A stretch of 64,000 bases of DNA from an uncultured Tenacibaculum sp. (GTDB lineage: Bacteria > Bacteroidota > Bacteroidia > Flavobacteriales > Flavobacteriaceae), in contig CANMWK010000012.1 of NCBI GenBank assembly GCA_947501615.1, positions 112,173-176,172 of the forward strand. The letters run 5' to 3'. Positions 35,167-44,790 of the stretch are shown piece by piece. Every line of letters begins with the position of its first letter. The stretch's first letter is position 1. A program made the translations under genes and the position numbers. Under the pieces are notes generated by a model, which did no database searches, was not told where the DNA came from, and saw only the letters and a list, made by a program, of their open reading frames with translations.

Positions 35167-36342
35167 ATGAAATTAAAAAACTTTTTGATTTTAATGACTT
35201 TAGTCGCTGTTGTTAGCGATTATTTGTTACATCCTTTTTACCCTCAATTTTTTGAATTACGTTTTGGTGTAAAAGATCCAGAAATGATTGGTTATTACTT
35301 TGCTGCGATATGTTTTATGGTAATGATTGCTTTTCCTTTTTGGGCGTATATATCCAAGAAAGTTTCAGAGTTAAGTATATTAGTGTATACTCAGTTTGTA
35401 GCTGGAATTTTAGCATTGTATTGCTTTTACACTAGTTCATATATCACTTTTTGGATTGTTTCTTTACTAATGATTTTATTCAAAGGAAGTTACCTTCTAG
35501 TATATCCTTATATTTTAAAAATAATAACAAAAGATGAACATCCTAAAACCATTGGATTGTTATCTGTTGTTGTGCATTTAGGTGGAATTCTAGGCGCAGT
35601 AATTGGCGGACTTACAGTAGATTTAATTGATCCTAGAAATATCTTTTTAATCATGGCTGCTGGAGATTTTATCCAGATGGGAATGAGCGGATATTTATTA
35701 AAGAGTGATAAATATGCCACCGGATTAATTGTTACTGAAGAAATAAAGTCTGAAAAGAAATTTATTCCTAAAGGTTTCATTCTGAAATTAGGATTAATAA
35801 CACTGATTTTATATTTCAGTGATTTCTTAATCAGACCGTTTTTTTCATTGTATTGGGAGAGCTTTTCAGCATATAAAACCAAGTTTATATCAGGAACAGT
35901 GTATGCAATTCCTGGCTTTGTTGCCTTAATCACACTTTGGATTAACAACAAAAGAAAAACTCAAGATGGTTATAAAGGAATTGTAAATGCATTAGCTATA
36001 GCTTTAATCGGACTTTTTCTTCAAGGAATTCCTTCCGATGCTTTTGTAATTGTTGGAAGAATAATTTACGGATGGGCAATTTTCCAAGGCGTTGTAAAAT
36101 TTGATATTCTTTTATTCGAATTAAGTACGCCAGATTCTTATGCATTAGATTATAGTAAGATTCATTTTTTTCAAAATTTAGGAGTACTAATAGCTTCATT
36201 AAGTGTAGGTGTTGTTGTAGACAAGTTTAGTTTACAAATTCCATTTACTATTGCCTTAGCTGGATTTGTGATTACACTCGTTTTATACTTCTTCGTATTT
36301 AAATCTGTAAGAATAACTCATAAAGAACTTGCTAAAACCTAA
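35167..36342 (+). CDS. MFS transporter, probable siderophore exporter
   Basis: 391 residues, 12 predicted membrane helices, no signal peptide. MFS-typical loop between helices 2 and 3 (FWAYISKKVSELS) and GAVIGGLTVDLIDPRNIF. Three bases before the acyltransferase-synthetase fusion, so its most likely job is export of the finished hydroxamate siderophore across the inner membrane. Import of the ferric siderophore is an alternative. Confidence 0.85.
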   Translation: MKLKNFLILMTLVAVVSDYLLHPFYPQFFELRFGVKDPEMIGYYFAAICFMVMIAFPFWAYISKKVSELSILVYTQFVAGILALYCFYTSSYITFWIVSLLMILFKGSYLLVYPYILKIITKDEHPKTIGLLSVVVHLGGILGAVIGGLTVDLIDPRNIFLIMAAGDFIQMGMSGYLLKSDKYATGLIVTEEIKSEKKFIPKGFILKLGLITLILYFSDFLIRPFFSLYWESFSAYKTKFISGTVYAIPGFVALITLWINNKRKTQDGYKGIVNALAIALIGLFLQGIPSDAFVIVGRIIYGWAIFQGVVKFDILLFELSTPDSYALDYSKIHFFQNLGVLIASLSVGVVVDKFSLQIPFTIALAGFVITLVLYFFVFKSVRITHKELAKT

Positions 36343-36345
36343 GGA

Positions 36346-38760
36346 ATGAGTCAACAAAAATCAATTTTCAGTAAAACATACAATTCAATAGGTCAAATAA
36401 ACATCAGACCTTTTGATGTAAAAAAGGATAGCGAGTTTTTACATTCTTGGGTTACAAAAGAATATGCCTTTTTCTGGGGAATGCAGCATGCAACTTTACA
36501 AGATGTAAAAAAAGAATATAAGAAATTAACTACTCCAGAACATTACGATGTATTTGTAGGAGAATATAATAACGAACCTACTTTTGTATTAGAGCGATAC
36601 GATCCAAGACAAGATCTTGTAGGAGAATATTATAATGCCAAACATAACGATTGCGGAATACATATTATTGTAGCTCCACCATCTGAAAAGAAGATACCAA
36701 ATTTTACTTGGTTTATGTTTAGAGCAATCATGGATTTTATCTTTTCCAATGATTTTGTATATCGAATATTAGTAGAACCAGATATTCGAAATAAAAAGAT
36801 GTTTGCGCTTTGTGAACGTATAGGTTTTCAACTTGGAGACATCATCGAATTACCATACAAAACTGCACAGTTAGCTTTCTTAACTAAGAAAAACTATCAA
36901 CAAAAAATAAAAACACGTTTACCTTCAAAAAGAAGTAGTATGAATACTATAGATAATGTGGTTTCACCACAACAATCAACCCAGCATATACAACCAATGG
37001 TTTGGCAACAGGCCAACAGATTATTGGTAAAAAAAGCGTTATGTGAATTTTCACATGAGTTATTAATCAAGCCTGAACTCATTTCATCAATAGATAAAGG
37101 ATTCAACCATTATAAAGTTTATGCAGATCGAAAAGAAATTCGATATGAATTTTATGGTAAACCCATGGCTATGAATCATCTTTTAATTGATGAGTTTTCA
37201 ATTAAGAAGTTTGATAATGATATAGAAACTGAATTAGATGCTATTCATTTCATAAAAGAATTTAGAAAAGCTTTAGGTATTGCAGATGAAAAAATGCCTG
37301 TATACTTAGAAGAAATTATTAGTACTCTATACGGAAGTGCTTATAAAATAACTAAAGGAAATCCTACAGCAAAAGAACTAGCAACTGCAGATTTTCAAAC
37401 CATAGAACAATCAATGACAGAAGGTCATCCTGGTTTTGTTGCCAACAATGGGAGGATTGGTTTCGATAGTACAGATTATCGTTCTTATGCTCCAGAAGCT
37501 GGAAATTCTTTTTCGTTATTATGGTTAGCCGGACATAAAAGTAAAGCTATTTATGCTGCTTTGGAGAGTTTACCTTACGAAAAATTGATTCAGCAAGAAT
37601 TAGATCCAGCAACAATAGTTCGATTTAATAATACAATTCTAGAAAAAGGACATCGACCAGAAGATTATTTGTTTCTTCCAATTCATCCATGGCAATGGTT
37701 TAATAAGTTGGCAAATATATTTGCTCCAGAAGTTGCTAAAGGAGATTTAATATGCTTAGGATACAGTCCAGATCAATATTTAGCACAGCAATCAATAAGA
37801 ACACTTTTTAATACAACAAATCTCCAAAAATTCTACACCAAATCTGCCTTATCAATCTTAAATATGGGCTTTATGAGAGGTTTGCCATTATATTACCTAG
37901 GAACAGCTCCTAAGATGGCAGTTTGGTTGGAGAATTTATTATATAACGATAATTATATTAAAGAAAACGGATTCAGAATGTTAAGTGAAATTGGATCTGT
38001 AAGTTATGTTAATCCTTATTTTGAAGAGTTTGGACCACATAACGATTATAACAAAATGTTAGCATCATTGTGGAGAGAAAGCCCGTACTCAGTTGTAACA
38101 AAAAATCAAAAGCCAATAACTATGGCGGCTTTACTCCACATTGATCATCATGGGAATGCTTTATTACCAGAAATTATAAAAGATTCAGGAATTTCAATCG
38201 ACGATTGGATTAGAAAATATTTAAAAGCATACTTAAGTCCGATGTTACATTGTTTCTACTATTATGATTTAGTATTCATGCCTCATGGAGAAAATATCAT
38301 TTTAGTTTTAGAGAATAATATTCCTGTATATGCTTTACTGAAAGATATTACTGAAGAAGCTTGTATTTTAAGTCCAGATGTAGCGTTACCAGATCATTTA
38401 AAACGTATGTATGCTCCTGTACCAGAAGATGTAAAATTACTTTCAATCTTCACAGATATGTTTGACGGGTTCTTTAGATTTTTAGCTCCGATTTTATTTG
38501 AACATGCACAATATGCAGAAGAACGTTTCTGGGAATTAGTAGCTGAAAATGCAACGGAATACCAAGTGCATTTCCCTCAACTTTCAGAAAAATTCGAAAA
38601 GTATGACATGTTTGCTGATGATTTTAAATTATCATGTTTAAACAGGTTACAATTAAATAATCATAAACAAATGATTGATTTAGATGATCCTGTCGCATTA
38701 CTTCAATTTGCAGGTGATTTAGAAAATCCTATTGCACAATTTAAAACTCAAACAGTATAG
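36346..38760 (+). CDS. Acyltransferase-NIS synthetase fusion (BibC/DesC-DesD-like)
   Basis: 804 residues. Residues 1-185 are a GNAT domain of the RhbD/AlcB/IucB type (FLHSWVTKEYAFFWGMQ, ILVEPDIRNKKMFALCERIG), which transfers succinyl or acetyl from CoA to the hydroxylamine. A hydrophilic linker (186-215) leads to a full IucA/IucC synthetase with EGHPGFVANNGRIGF, PIHPWQWF, SIRTLFNT, ALSILNMGFMRG and MPHGENIIL, which uses ATP to activate and join carboxylates to amines. Together these catalyse acylation and oligomerisation/cyclisation, as in the fused BibC of Aliivibrio. Met200 could serve as internal start for the synthetase alone. Confidence 0.93.
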   Translation: MSQQKSIFSKTYNSIGQINIRPFDVKKDSEFLHSWVTKEYAFFWGMQHATLQDVKKEYKKLTTPEHYDVFVGEYNNEPTFVLERYDPRQDLVGEYYNAKHNDCGIHIIVAPPSEKKIPNFTWFMFRAIMDFIFSNDFVYRILVEPDIRNKKMFALCERIGFQLGDIIELPYKTAQLAFLTKKNYQQKIKTRLPSKRSSMNTIDNVVSPQQSTQHIQPMVWQQANRLLVKKALCEFSHELLIKPELISSIDKGFNHYKVYADRKEIRYEFYGKPMAMNHLLIDEFSIKKFDNDIETELDAIHFIKEFRKALGIADEKMPVYLEEIISTLYGSAYKITKGNPTAKELATADFQTIEQSMTEGHPGFVANNGRIGFDSTDYRSYAPEAGNSFSLLWLAGHKSKAIYAALESLPYEKLIQQELDPATIVRFNNTILEKGHRPEDYLFLPIHPWQWFNKLANIFAPEVAKGDLICLGYSPDQYLAQQSIRTLFNTTNLQKFYTKSALSILNMGFMRGLPLYYLGTAPKMAVWLENLLYNDNYIKENGFRMLSEIGSVSYVNPYFEEFGPHNDYNKMLASLWRESPYSVVTKNQKPITMAALLHIDHHGNALLPEIIKDSGISIDDWIRKYLKAYLSPMLHCFYYYDLVFMPHGENIILVLENNIPVYALLKDITEEACILSPDVALPDHLKRMYAPVPEDVKLLSIFTDMFDGFFRFLAPILFEHAQYAEERFWELVAENATEYQVHFPQLSEKFEKYDMFADDFKLSCLNRLQLNNHKQMIDLDDPVALLQFAGDLENPIAQFKTQTV

Positions 38761-38762
38761 TT

Positions 38763-39338
38763 ATGATTTCTACTAATGTTGTAGTTTTTTCTAAGGATAT
38801 TCCTAGTGTTGGAAAAATGAGTATTCGTTCTATTAATTTAGAAGAGGATATCAATTTTCTTCATCATTGGGTAACTCAACCTTATGCAAAGTATTGGGGA
38901 ATGTTAGGTCAAACTATTGAAGAAGTAAAACAAGCTTATCAAGAAATAGAGGATAATGCTAATCATCACACTTTTATTGGTTTGTTGAATGATGTTCCTG
39001 TCTTTTTGATGGAACGATACAGAGCTCAAGAAGATGAAATCGCAGCACATTATAATGCTTTACCTAATGATTATGGTATGCACATTCTCGTGGCTCCAGT
39101 AGAAAAAAGAATTCCTCAATTTACATGGCACATATTTGCTACGATTATGGAATATTTCTTCAACTTACCTTTTGTAGAAAGGGTAGTCGTTGAACCAGAT
39201 AAGAACAATGATAAAATTCATGTTTTGAATAAAAAAGCAGGTTTCGTTTATGAAAAAGATATAGAATTATCGCATAAAATAGCCTCACTAGCTTTTTGTA
39301 CAAGAGAATCATTTCAGAAAGCCATTAATAAGATATAA
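38763..39338 (+). CDS. Siderophore acyltransferase (GNAT, DesC/AlcB type)
   Basis: 191 residues, a paralogue of residues 1-185 of the preceding fusion: LHHWVTQPYAKYWGML, YGMHILVAPVEKRIPQFTW, RVVVEPDKNNDKIHVLNKKAG. Conserved catalytic-type His in HHWV/HILVA region as in the family. Expected to acylate N-hydroxycadaverine from an acyl-CoA. Having a second copy suggests another acyl donor (acetyl versus succinyl) than the fused domain, which is inference. Two bases after the fusion, one base before the next gene. Confidence 0.9.
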   Translation: MISTNVVVFSKDIPSVGKMSIRSINLEEDINFLHHWVTQPYAKYWGMLGQTIEEVKQAYQEIEDNANHHTFIGLLNDVPVFLMERYRAQEDEIAAHYNALPNDYGMHILVAPVEKRIPQFTWHIFATIMEYFFNLPFVERVVVEPDKNNDKIHVLNKKAGFVYEKDIELSHKIASLAFCTRESFQKAINKI

Positions 39339-39339
39339 A

Positions 39340-41157
39340 ATGTCACAAAATATAGCACATTTACAACCTCATATATGGAGTATTGTAAATTGTAACTTAA
39401 TAAAAAAAGCCATTAGTGAATTTGCACACGAGCTTATTTTAACTCCCACATTTATAAAACATAATAATGATTGGGGAGTATATGAAATCACCTCAGATTG
39501 TAAACAATTTACATATCAATTTGAAGCGAAAAGAAAGGTTCTAGATCATTGGACTATTAATAAAAAAAGTATCATAAAACATGATACAGAGAATACTAAA
39601 ATAGAGCTAGATGCAATTCATTTTATAACTGAGTTTAAATCTACTTTAGGCATTCCAGATGAATTTTTGGCAACCTATTTAGAAGAAATAACAAGTACAC
39701 TTTTTGGAGCAGCTTATAAATTAGCAAATGAAGATTTTTCAGCAAAAGAATTAGCTACTAAAAGTTTCCAAGAGATTGAACTTAGTATGACTGAAGGTCA
39801 TCCTTGTTTTGTAGCCAATAATGGAAGAATAGGTTTTAATACAAATGATTATCATTTATATGCTCCAGAAGCAAATCAACCATTCAAAATTTTATGGTTA
39901 GGCGTTCATAAAAACTATGCTGTATATACTGCAGTAAAAGGAAATGAATACAAGAAATTATTAGATGGAGAGTTAGGTGAAGAAAAAGTATATGAATTTT
40001 ATCAAATCTTAGAAGAAGCAAATGTAAATATAGAAGATTATCTTTTAATGCCAGTTCATCCTTGGCAATGGGTAAATAAAATCACTCATGTTTTTGCAGC
40101 TGATATTGCTAAGAAAAACATTGTTTTAGTTGGTGAAAGTGATGATTTTTATTCAGCACAACAATCGATCAGAACATTATTTAATACTTCAAATCCTGAA
40201 AAGTTATATACCAAAGGAGCTTTATCTATTTTAAATATGGGCTTTATGCGTGGTTTGTCGCCATATTATATGCAAAGCACGCCACCAATTACAACTTGGA
40301 TTACCAAATTATTAGCTGAAGATGAATACTTAACTAATAACGGATTTACAATGCTTGGTGAAGTTGCTACTATTGGATACCAAAATCATTATTACGAAAT
40401 ATTAGGAAAAACAAATCCGCATAATAAAATGTTATCTGCATTGTGGAGAGAAAGTCCATTTACTAAAATTAGCTCTAATCAAAGAGTACTTACAATGGCT
40501 GCCCTATTGCACTTAGATTCTGAAGATAATTCACTTTTAGCAGAATTAACTGATAAGTCTCCATATGGAGCTACAACATGGATACAGCGTTATTTAAAAG
40601 CATATTTATCTCCATTACTACATTGTTTTTACAAATATGAATTTGTATTCATGCCTCATGGTGAAAACTTAATTCTGGTTTTGGAAGAAGATACTCCTGT
40701 TTATGTTTTAATGAAAGATATTACTGAAGAAGTTATTGTTTTCAATAAAAAAATGGATTTACCTGAACATGTTGACAGATTGTATACAGAGACTTCAGAT
40801 AAAATGAAAGTATTATCAATTTTTACTGATGTTTTTGATTGTTTTTTCAGGTTTATGGGAGAACAATTAGATATTCATGCTAGTTTTTCTGAATATAACT
40901 TCTGGCAATTAGTTGCAGATTGTATTTATGAATACCAAGAACAACATCCAGAGTTTATGGATAAATATGATCGTTATGACTTATTTGTTGATGAATTTGA
41001 TCGTTGTTGTTTAAATAGGCTACAATTAGATAATACAAAACAGATGTTGAATTTAGCTGATCCTATCGAAAGTTTAAAACTTGTAGGAACTCTTGAAAAT
41101 CCATTGGCGAAATTCAGAAAAAAAACGAAATCAAAACAATCTTTAGAAACGATATAG
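39340..41157 (+). CDS. IucA/IucC family NIS siderophore synthetase (DesD-like)
   Basis: 605 residues, paralogous over its whole length to the synthetase half of 36346-38760: EGHPCFVANNGRIGF, PVHPWQWVNK, SIRTLFNTSNPEKL, ALSILNMGFMRGL, MPHGENLILVLEE. All ATP-binding and catalytic motifs are kept, so both copies are probably active. It would join N-hydroxy-N-succinyl-cadaverine units. The pair GNAT plus synthetase here repeats the content of the fused gene, suggesting an old tandem duplication with later fusion or fission. Confidence 0.93.
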   Translation: MSQNIAHLQPHIWSIVNCNLIKKAISEFAHELILTPTFIKHNNDWGVYEITSDCKQFTYQFEAKRKVLDHWTINKKSIIKHDTENTKIELDAIHFITEFKSTLGIPDEFLATYLEEITSTLFGAAYKLANEDFSAKELATKSFQEIELSMTEGHPCFVANNGRIGFNTNDYHLYAPEANQPFKILWLGVHKNYAVYTAVKGNEYKKLLDGELGEEKVYEFYQILEEANVNIEDYLLMPVHPWQWVNKITHVFAADIAKKNIVLVGESDDFYSAQQSIRTLFNTSNPEKLYTKGALSILNMGFMRGLSPYYMQSTPPITTWITKLLAEDEYLTNNGFTMLGEVATIGYQNHYYEILGKTNPHNKMLSALWRESPFTKISSNQRVLTMAALLHLDSEDNSLLAELTDKSPYGATTWIQRYLKAYLSPLLHCFYKYEFVFMPHGENLILVLEEDTPVYVLMKDITEEVIVFNKKMDLPEHVDRLYTETSDKMKVLSIFTDVFDCFFRFMGEQLDIHASFSEYNFWQLVADCIYEYQEQHPEFMDKYDRYDLFVDEFDRCCLNRLQLDNTKQMLNLADPIESLKLVGTLENPLAKFRKKTKSKQSLETI

Positions 41158-41158
41158 T

Positions 41159-41740
41159 ATGACTTTTGAAGCAATTACCAAGTTGATTAAAGATAGAAGA
41201 TCAACATATGCGTACGATTTTTCTGAAGAACAGTTATCTAAAGAAACTATTGAAAATATCGTGTCAAATGGATTATGGGCACCAACTCATAAACTAACTC
41301 AACCTTGGAGATTTGTGGTTTTAGAAGGAAATCACAAGTTAGAATTAGGTGAGTTCATGGCAAAATACTATCGAGAATTATATACAGAAGAAGAATTTTC
41401 TACAGAACGTTTTGAATCTACAAAGCAATATGCGAAAAATGCTACGCTATTAGGTATAATTTTTCAACCTAGTAAAAGAGCACAACTTCCAGAATGGGAA
41501 GAGATTGCAGCAATTTCATGTGCCATTCAAAACATGTGGTTAAGTTGTACTGCAGCTGAAATTGGCTGTTATTGGGATACTTCATCTGCAACTATGGAAT
41601 ATGGAAAAAGAATTCCTTTACAAGATGAAGAACAATTTTTAGGAATTTTATTCATGGGAAAATTGAAAGAAAATATTGCATTAGGCAATAGAAGAAGAAA
41701 ACCATTATCTAAAAAATTGACTTGGGATTTTAAAAATTAA
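41159..41740 (+). CDS. Nitroreductase family flavoprotein
   Basis: 193 residues. N-terminal IKDRRSTYAYDFSEEQLSKE and the FMN-binding APTHKLTQPWRFVVLEG; C-terminal ILFMGKL and a basic tail. FMN-dependent NAD(P)H reductase, cytoplasmic. One base after the synthetase gene, so it belongs to the siderophore operon; possible roles are reduction of the ferric siderophore or supply of reduced flavin. The precise reaction cannot be read from the sequence. Confidence 0.88.
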   Translation: MTFEAITKLIKDRRSTYAYDFSEEQLSKETIENIVSNGLWAPTHKLTQPWRFVVLEGNHKLELGEFMAKYYRELYTEEEFSTERFESTKQYAKNATLLGIIFQPSKRAQLPEWEEIAAISCAIQNMWLSCTAAEIGCYWDTSSATMEYGKRIPLQDEEQFLGILFMGKLKENIALGNRRRKPLSKKLTWDFKN

Positions 41741-41750
41741 ATCAGATTAA

Positions 41751-42851
41751 ATGAAAAAACAAAATAGAGTAAGAGGAGTTGATTTTGTTAGAGGCTTCAG
41801 TGTTCTTATGATGATACCTGTACATGTAATGATGCTCTTTTCAAGTATGGAAACTTGGGAAAACACGGTGACTGGAAATTTTGTGCAATTACTAGAAAGA
41901 GGTTCTCCTATATTTCTTATTGTCATGGGAATTTCTTTTGCCTTTTCTAAAAATGCAAATAGAAACGGAATTTTAAGAAAAGCTTTATTAATTATAGGTT
42001 TAGGTTATTTCTTAAATTTTTTAAGATTCATTGTTCCTTTATTACTTTTTGGAGGTTTTCCAGAAAGCTTTGTAGAAGCTAGTGGTTTAGCATTAAATGC
42101 TCCAAGTAGAATGTGGAATTATTTCTTAAAAGGGGATATGTTTCAATTGGTAGGAATTTCATTATTCTTAATCGGACTTTCTTTTAATTTTTTAATTAAA
42201 AATAAATATCTATTAATCATTTTAGCTTTAATAATCATGTGGCTATCTAAAGTTGTAAGTGGTTTTCAGTTAGGAGTTCCTGGTGTTGATTATATACTAA
42301 ATTTACTATGGGGAAATAATTTTGATGTTTACTTTCCTTTATTTCCTTGGCTATCGTTCATTTTAGTAGGTTTATATTTTGGTTTAAGTTATCAAGACAA
42401 ACCTGAAAATGCCAATGAATCTTTATTTAAACCGATGCTATATTTCGGCGTTGTTTTCTTAATTATAGGTAAGTTACTTTGCGATTATAATTACGAATAT
42501 CATTTTGGAGATTATTATCATTTAGGTCCTGGCGGAAGTATGGGGTTAATGGGAATTTTATTAGTACTGTTTTGGGTGTACTATCGTATAGAATTATTAC
42601 TTCCTAAAGAAAATTATATCAGTAAATTATTATTCTATTGCAGTAAAAGTGTAACACCTTTCTATATTTTTCAATGGGTTTTAATTTATTGGTTATTACC
42701 ATTTGCTAATTTTTCTCATTACAACGAACCAATTACTTTATCAATCATCTTAGGAGTCAATTTAGGAACATTTTTATTGTTGTATGTCTACAATGCATAT
42801 GTGATTACCAAGAGAAAAAAGAAAGCAACATTAATTCAACAAACTGTTTAA
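41751..42851 (+). CDS. Membrane acyltransferase, HGSNAT/DUF1624-like
   Basis: 366 residues, about ten membrane helices. Start RVRGVDFVRGFSVLMMIPVH with the RxxxxDxxRG pattern and a membrane-embedded His typical of heparan-alpha-glucosaminide N-acetyltransferase-like proteins, which pass acetyl groups across a membrane. Later WLSFILVGLYFG and FYCSKSVTPFYIFQWV fit the family. Ten bases after the nitroreductase gene. A role in modifying the siderophore or an envelope component is possible but unknown. Confidence 0.85.
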   Translation: MKKQNRVRGVDFVRGFSVLMMIPVHVMMLFSSMETWENTVTGNFVQLLERGSPIFLIVMGISFAFSKNANRNGILRKALLIIGLGYFLNFLRFIVPLLLFGGFPESFVEASGLALNAPSRMWNYFLKGDMFQLVGISLFLIGLSFNFLIKNKYLLIILALIIMWLSKVVSGFQLGVPGVDYILNLLWGNNFDVYFPLFPWLSFILVGLYFGLSYQDKPENANESLFKPMLYFGVVFLIIGKLLCDYNYEYHFGDYYHLGPGGSMGLMGILLVLFWVYYRIELLLPKENYISKLLFYCSKSVTPFYIFQWVLIYWLLPFANFSHYNEPITLSIILGVNLGTFLLLYVYNAYVITKRKKKATLIQQTV

Positions 42852-42854
42852 GTA

Positions 42855-43880
42855 ATGAGATATATAATTTTATTTTGTGTTGCTTTTGTGCAATACACTA
42901 CTCTTGCTCAAGCTAAACTTGCAGGAAGTTATGGATTAGATCCTATGGTACAACAGTTTTTAGAAGTAATCCATTCATATAATGGCCCGCCAATTCATGA
43001 ATTGCCTATTGACATTGCCAGAAAAGCAATGGAAGACATGCAAATAGATAGCGCAATTTCCTACAGCAAAGTAATTTTTGAAAAACATTCATTAAAACTT
43101 CAAAATCAGAAAGTAAATGTTGTACTAACCAAACCTAAAAGAAGTAATAAATTATTACCTGTATTGATGTATTTTCATGGTGGTGGTTGGGCTTATAACA
43201 GTTTTGAAACTCATAAACGTTTAATGTCAGATATAGCTAATAGAGCTGAAGTTGCAGTTGTTTTTGTAGAATATTCAAGAACGCCAGAAATAAAGTATCC
43301 AGTTGCAAATGAGGAAGCCTATTTAGCTACATTATGCATCAGCAAATTTGGAGAAAAATTAGGTTTAAATTCTAAAAAGATTATTGTTGGTGGAGATAGT
43401 GCTGGTGGAAATATGGCTACTGTAGTTGCTTTAATGGCAAAGAAACGGAAAGAGTTTAAATTAAGCGGACAAGTACTATTGTATCCTGTTACAGATACTA
43501 ATTTAAATACTGCATCTTATCATCAATTTTCAAAAGGGCATTATTTATCTAGAAAGACAATGAAATGGTTTTTTGAAGTCTACACACCAGATGTAAAAAC
43601 GCATAATTTATCAACTGTAGCTCCTTTAAAAGCAACTATAGAAGAACTAAAAGAGTTACCAAAAGCATTATTAATAACAGCCGAATACGATGTATTACGT
43701 GATGAAGGAGAAGCTTATGCCAAGAAGTTACGTATGGCAAATGTTCCTGTAGTTTCTACAAGATATGGAGGAACTATTCATGATTTTATAGTCCTGAATG
43801 CATTAAGAAATACTCCGGCTTCAAAAGCAGCTCTTGAGCAAATTTCAAACTTTTTAATTACGACTTTTTCAAATCAATAA
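42855..43880 (+). CDS. Exported alpha/beta hydrolase, HSL-type esterase
   Basis: 341 residues. Signal peptide MRYIILFCVAFVQYTTLAQA, so periplasmic. Oxyanion motif YFHGGGWAY, nucleophile GGDSAGGN, acid ITAEYDVLRDEGEAY, His in GTIHDFIVLN: a complete catalytic set of the hormone-sensitive-lipase family. In the middle of the siderophore operon (gaps 3 and 1 bases). Hydroxamate siderophores made of amides have no ester, so an ester-bearing modified siderophore or another substrate must be assumed. Confidence 0.9.
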   Translation: MRYIILFCVAFVQYTTLAQAKLAGSYGLDPMVQQFLEVIHSYNGPPIHELPIDIARKAMEDMQIDSAISYSKVIFEKHSLKLQNQKVNVVLTKPKRSNKLLPVLMYFHGGGWAYNSFETHKRLMSDIANRAEVAVVFVEYSRTPEIKYPVANEEAYLATLCISKFGEKLGLNSKKIIVGGDSAGGNMATVVALMAKKRKEFKLSGQVLLYPVTDTNLNTASYHQFSKGHYLSRKTMKWFFEVYTPDVKTHNLSTVAPLKATIEELKELPKALLITAEYDVLRDEGEAYAKKLRMANVPVVSTRYGGTIHDFIVLNALRNTPASKAALEQISNFLITTFSNQ

Positions 43881-43881
43881 A

Positions 43882-44790
43882 ATGGATTTAACATCAATAG
43901 AGATTTTATCAGGACATTTAGCTCATATGAGTGTAATTGTTCTAATTCTAATGTTATTAGAATTAGGAATACTTTTTCTAACTAATTATATAGAAAAGAA
44001 AAAAGAAGGAGTAGTTAGTATTCTTTCCTACATAATTCAAAGTATACCATATTTTTTATTAGCTAAAATTTTTATCGTTGGAACAATGTTTTGGCTTTAC
44101 GAACATAAATTATTCGATGTAAGTTTTAGATGGTATAATTGGGTTTTAGCATATTTATTATACGATTTTACAGTTTTCTTCATACATTTTTTGGGTCATA
44201 AAGTTAGAATTTTATGGTGTATTCATGGTGTACATCATACTGCTGAAGAAATGAATTTAACAGTAGTTGCAAGAGGTTCAATTTTCGATGTATTTTTTAC
44301 TCCTTTTAATTTTATATGGCTGCCTATTCTTGGTTTTCATCCTTTTATGATTTTCGTTATAGAACCTGTTGCTAGACTTTATGCTACATTAACTCATATT
44401 AATGAAAAATATGTTTGGAAGCATAAATGGTTAGAAAAAATATTTGTAACTCCATCCGTTCATCGAGTACACCATGCTAAAAATCATGTGTATTTAGATA
44501 GAAATTATGGAGAAACATTTAGTATTTGGGATCGTTTATTTAAAACTTTTCAGAAAGAAATAAAAGAAGAAAAAATAGAGTATGGGGTTATGCATGATGG
44601 ATTAAATAGTGAAAGTTTTTGGCATGTTCAGTTTTTACTTTGGAAAGATTTATGGATTGATGTTAAAAATGCTCCAACCTTAATAGACAAGATAAAATAC
44701 ATTTTTATGCCACCAGGTTGGAATCATATCGACGGAGGAAAAAAAGCAAAATATTATAGAGATTTAGCTTTGAAAAAGAAAATTATATAA
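43882..44790 (+). CDS. Fatty acid hydroxylase/sterol desaturase superfamily membrane protein
   Basis: 302 residues, five or six helices. Histidine clusters of the di-iron family: HFLGHKVRILWCIHGVHHTAEEMN region (HxxxH and HxxHH, residues about 113-130) and PSVHRVHHAKN. Catalyses oxygen-dependent hydroxylation or desaturation of lipids in known members. One base after the esterase gene and last of the siderophore operon; its stop is directly adjacent to the stop of the convergent AraC gene. Confidence 0.9.
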   Translation: MDLTSIEILSGHLAHMSVIVLILMLLELGILFLTNYIEKKKEGVVSILSYIIQSIPYFLLAKIFIVGTMFWLYEHKLFDVSFRWYNWVLAYLLYDFTVFFIHFLGHKVRILWCIHGVHHTAEEMNLTVVARGSIFDVFFTPFNFIWLPILGFHPFMIFVIEPVARLYATLTHINEKYVWKHKWLEKIFVTPSVHRVHHAKNHVYLDRNYGETFSIWDRLFKTFQKEIKEEKIEYGVMHDGLNSESFWHVQFLLWKDLWIDVKNAPTLIDKIKYIFMPPGWNHIDGGKKAKYYRDLALKKKII

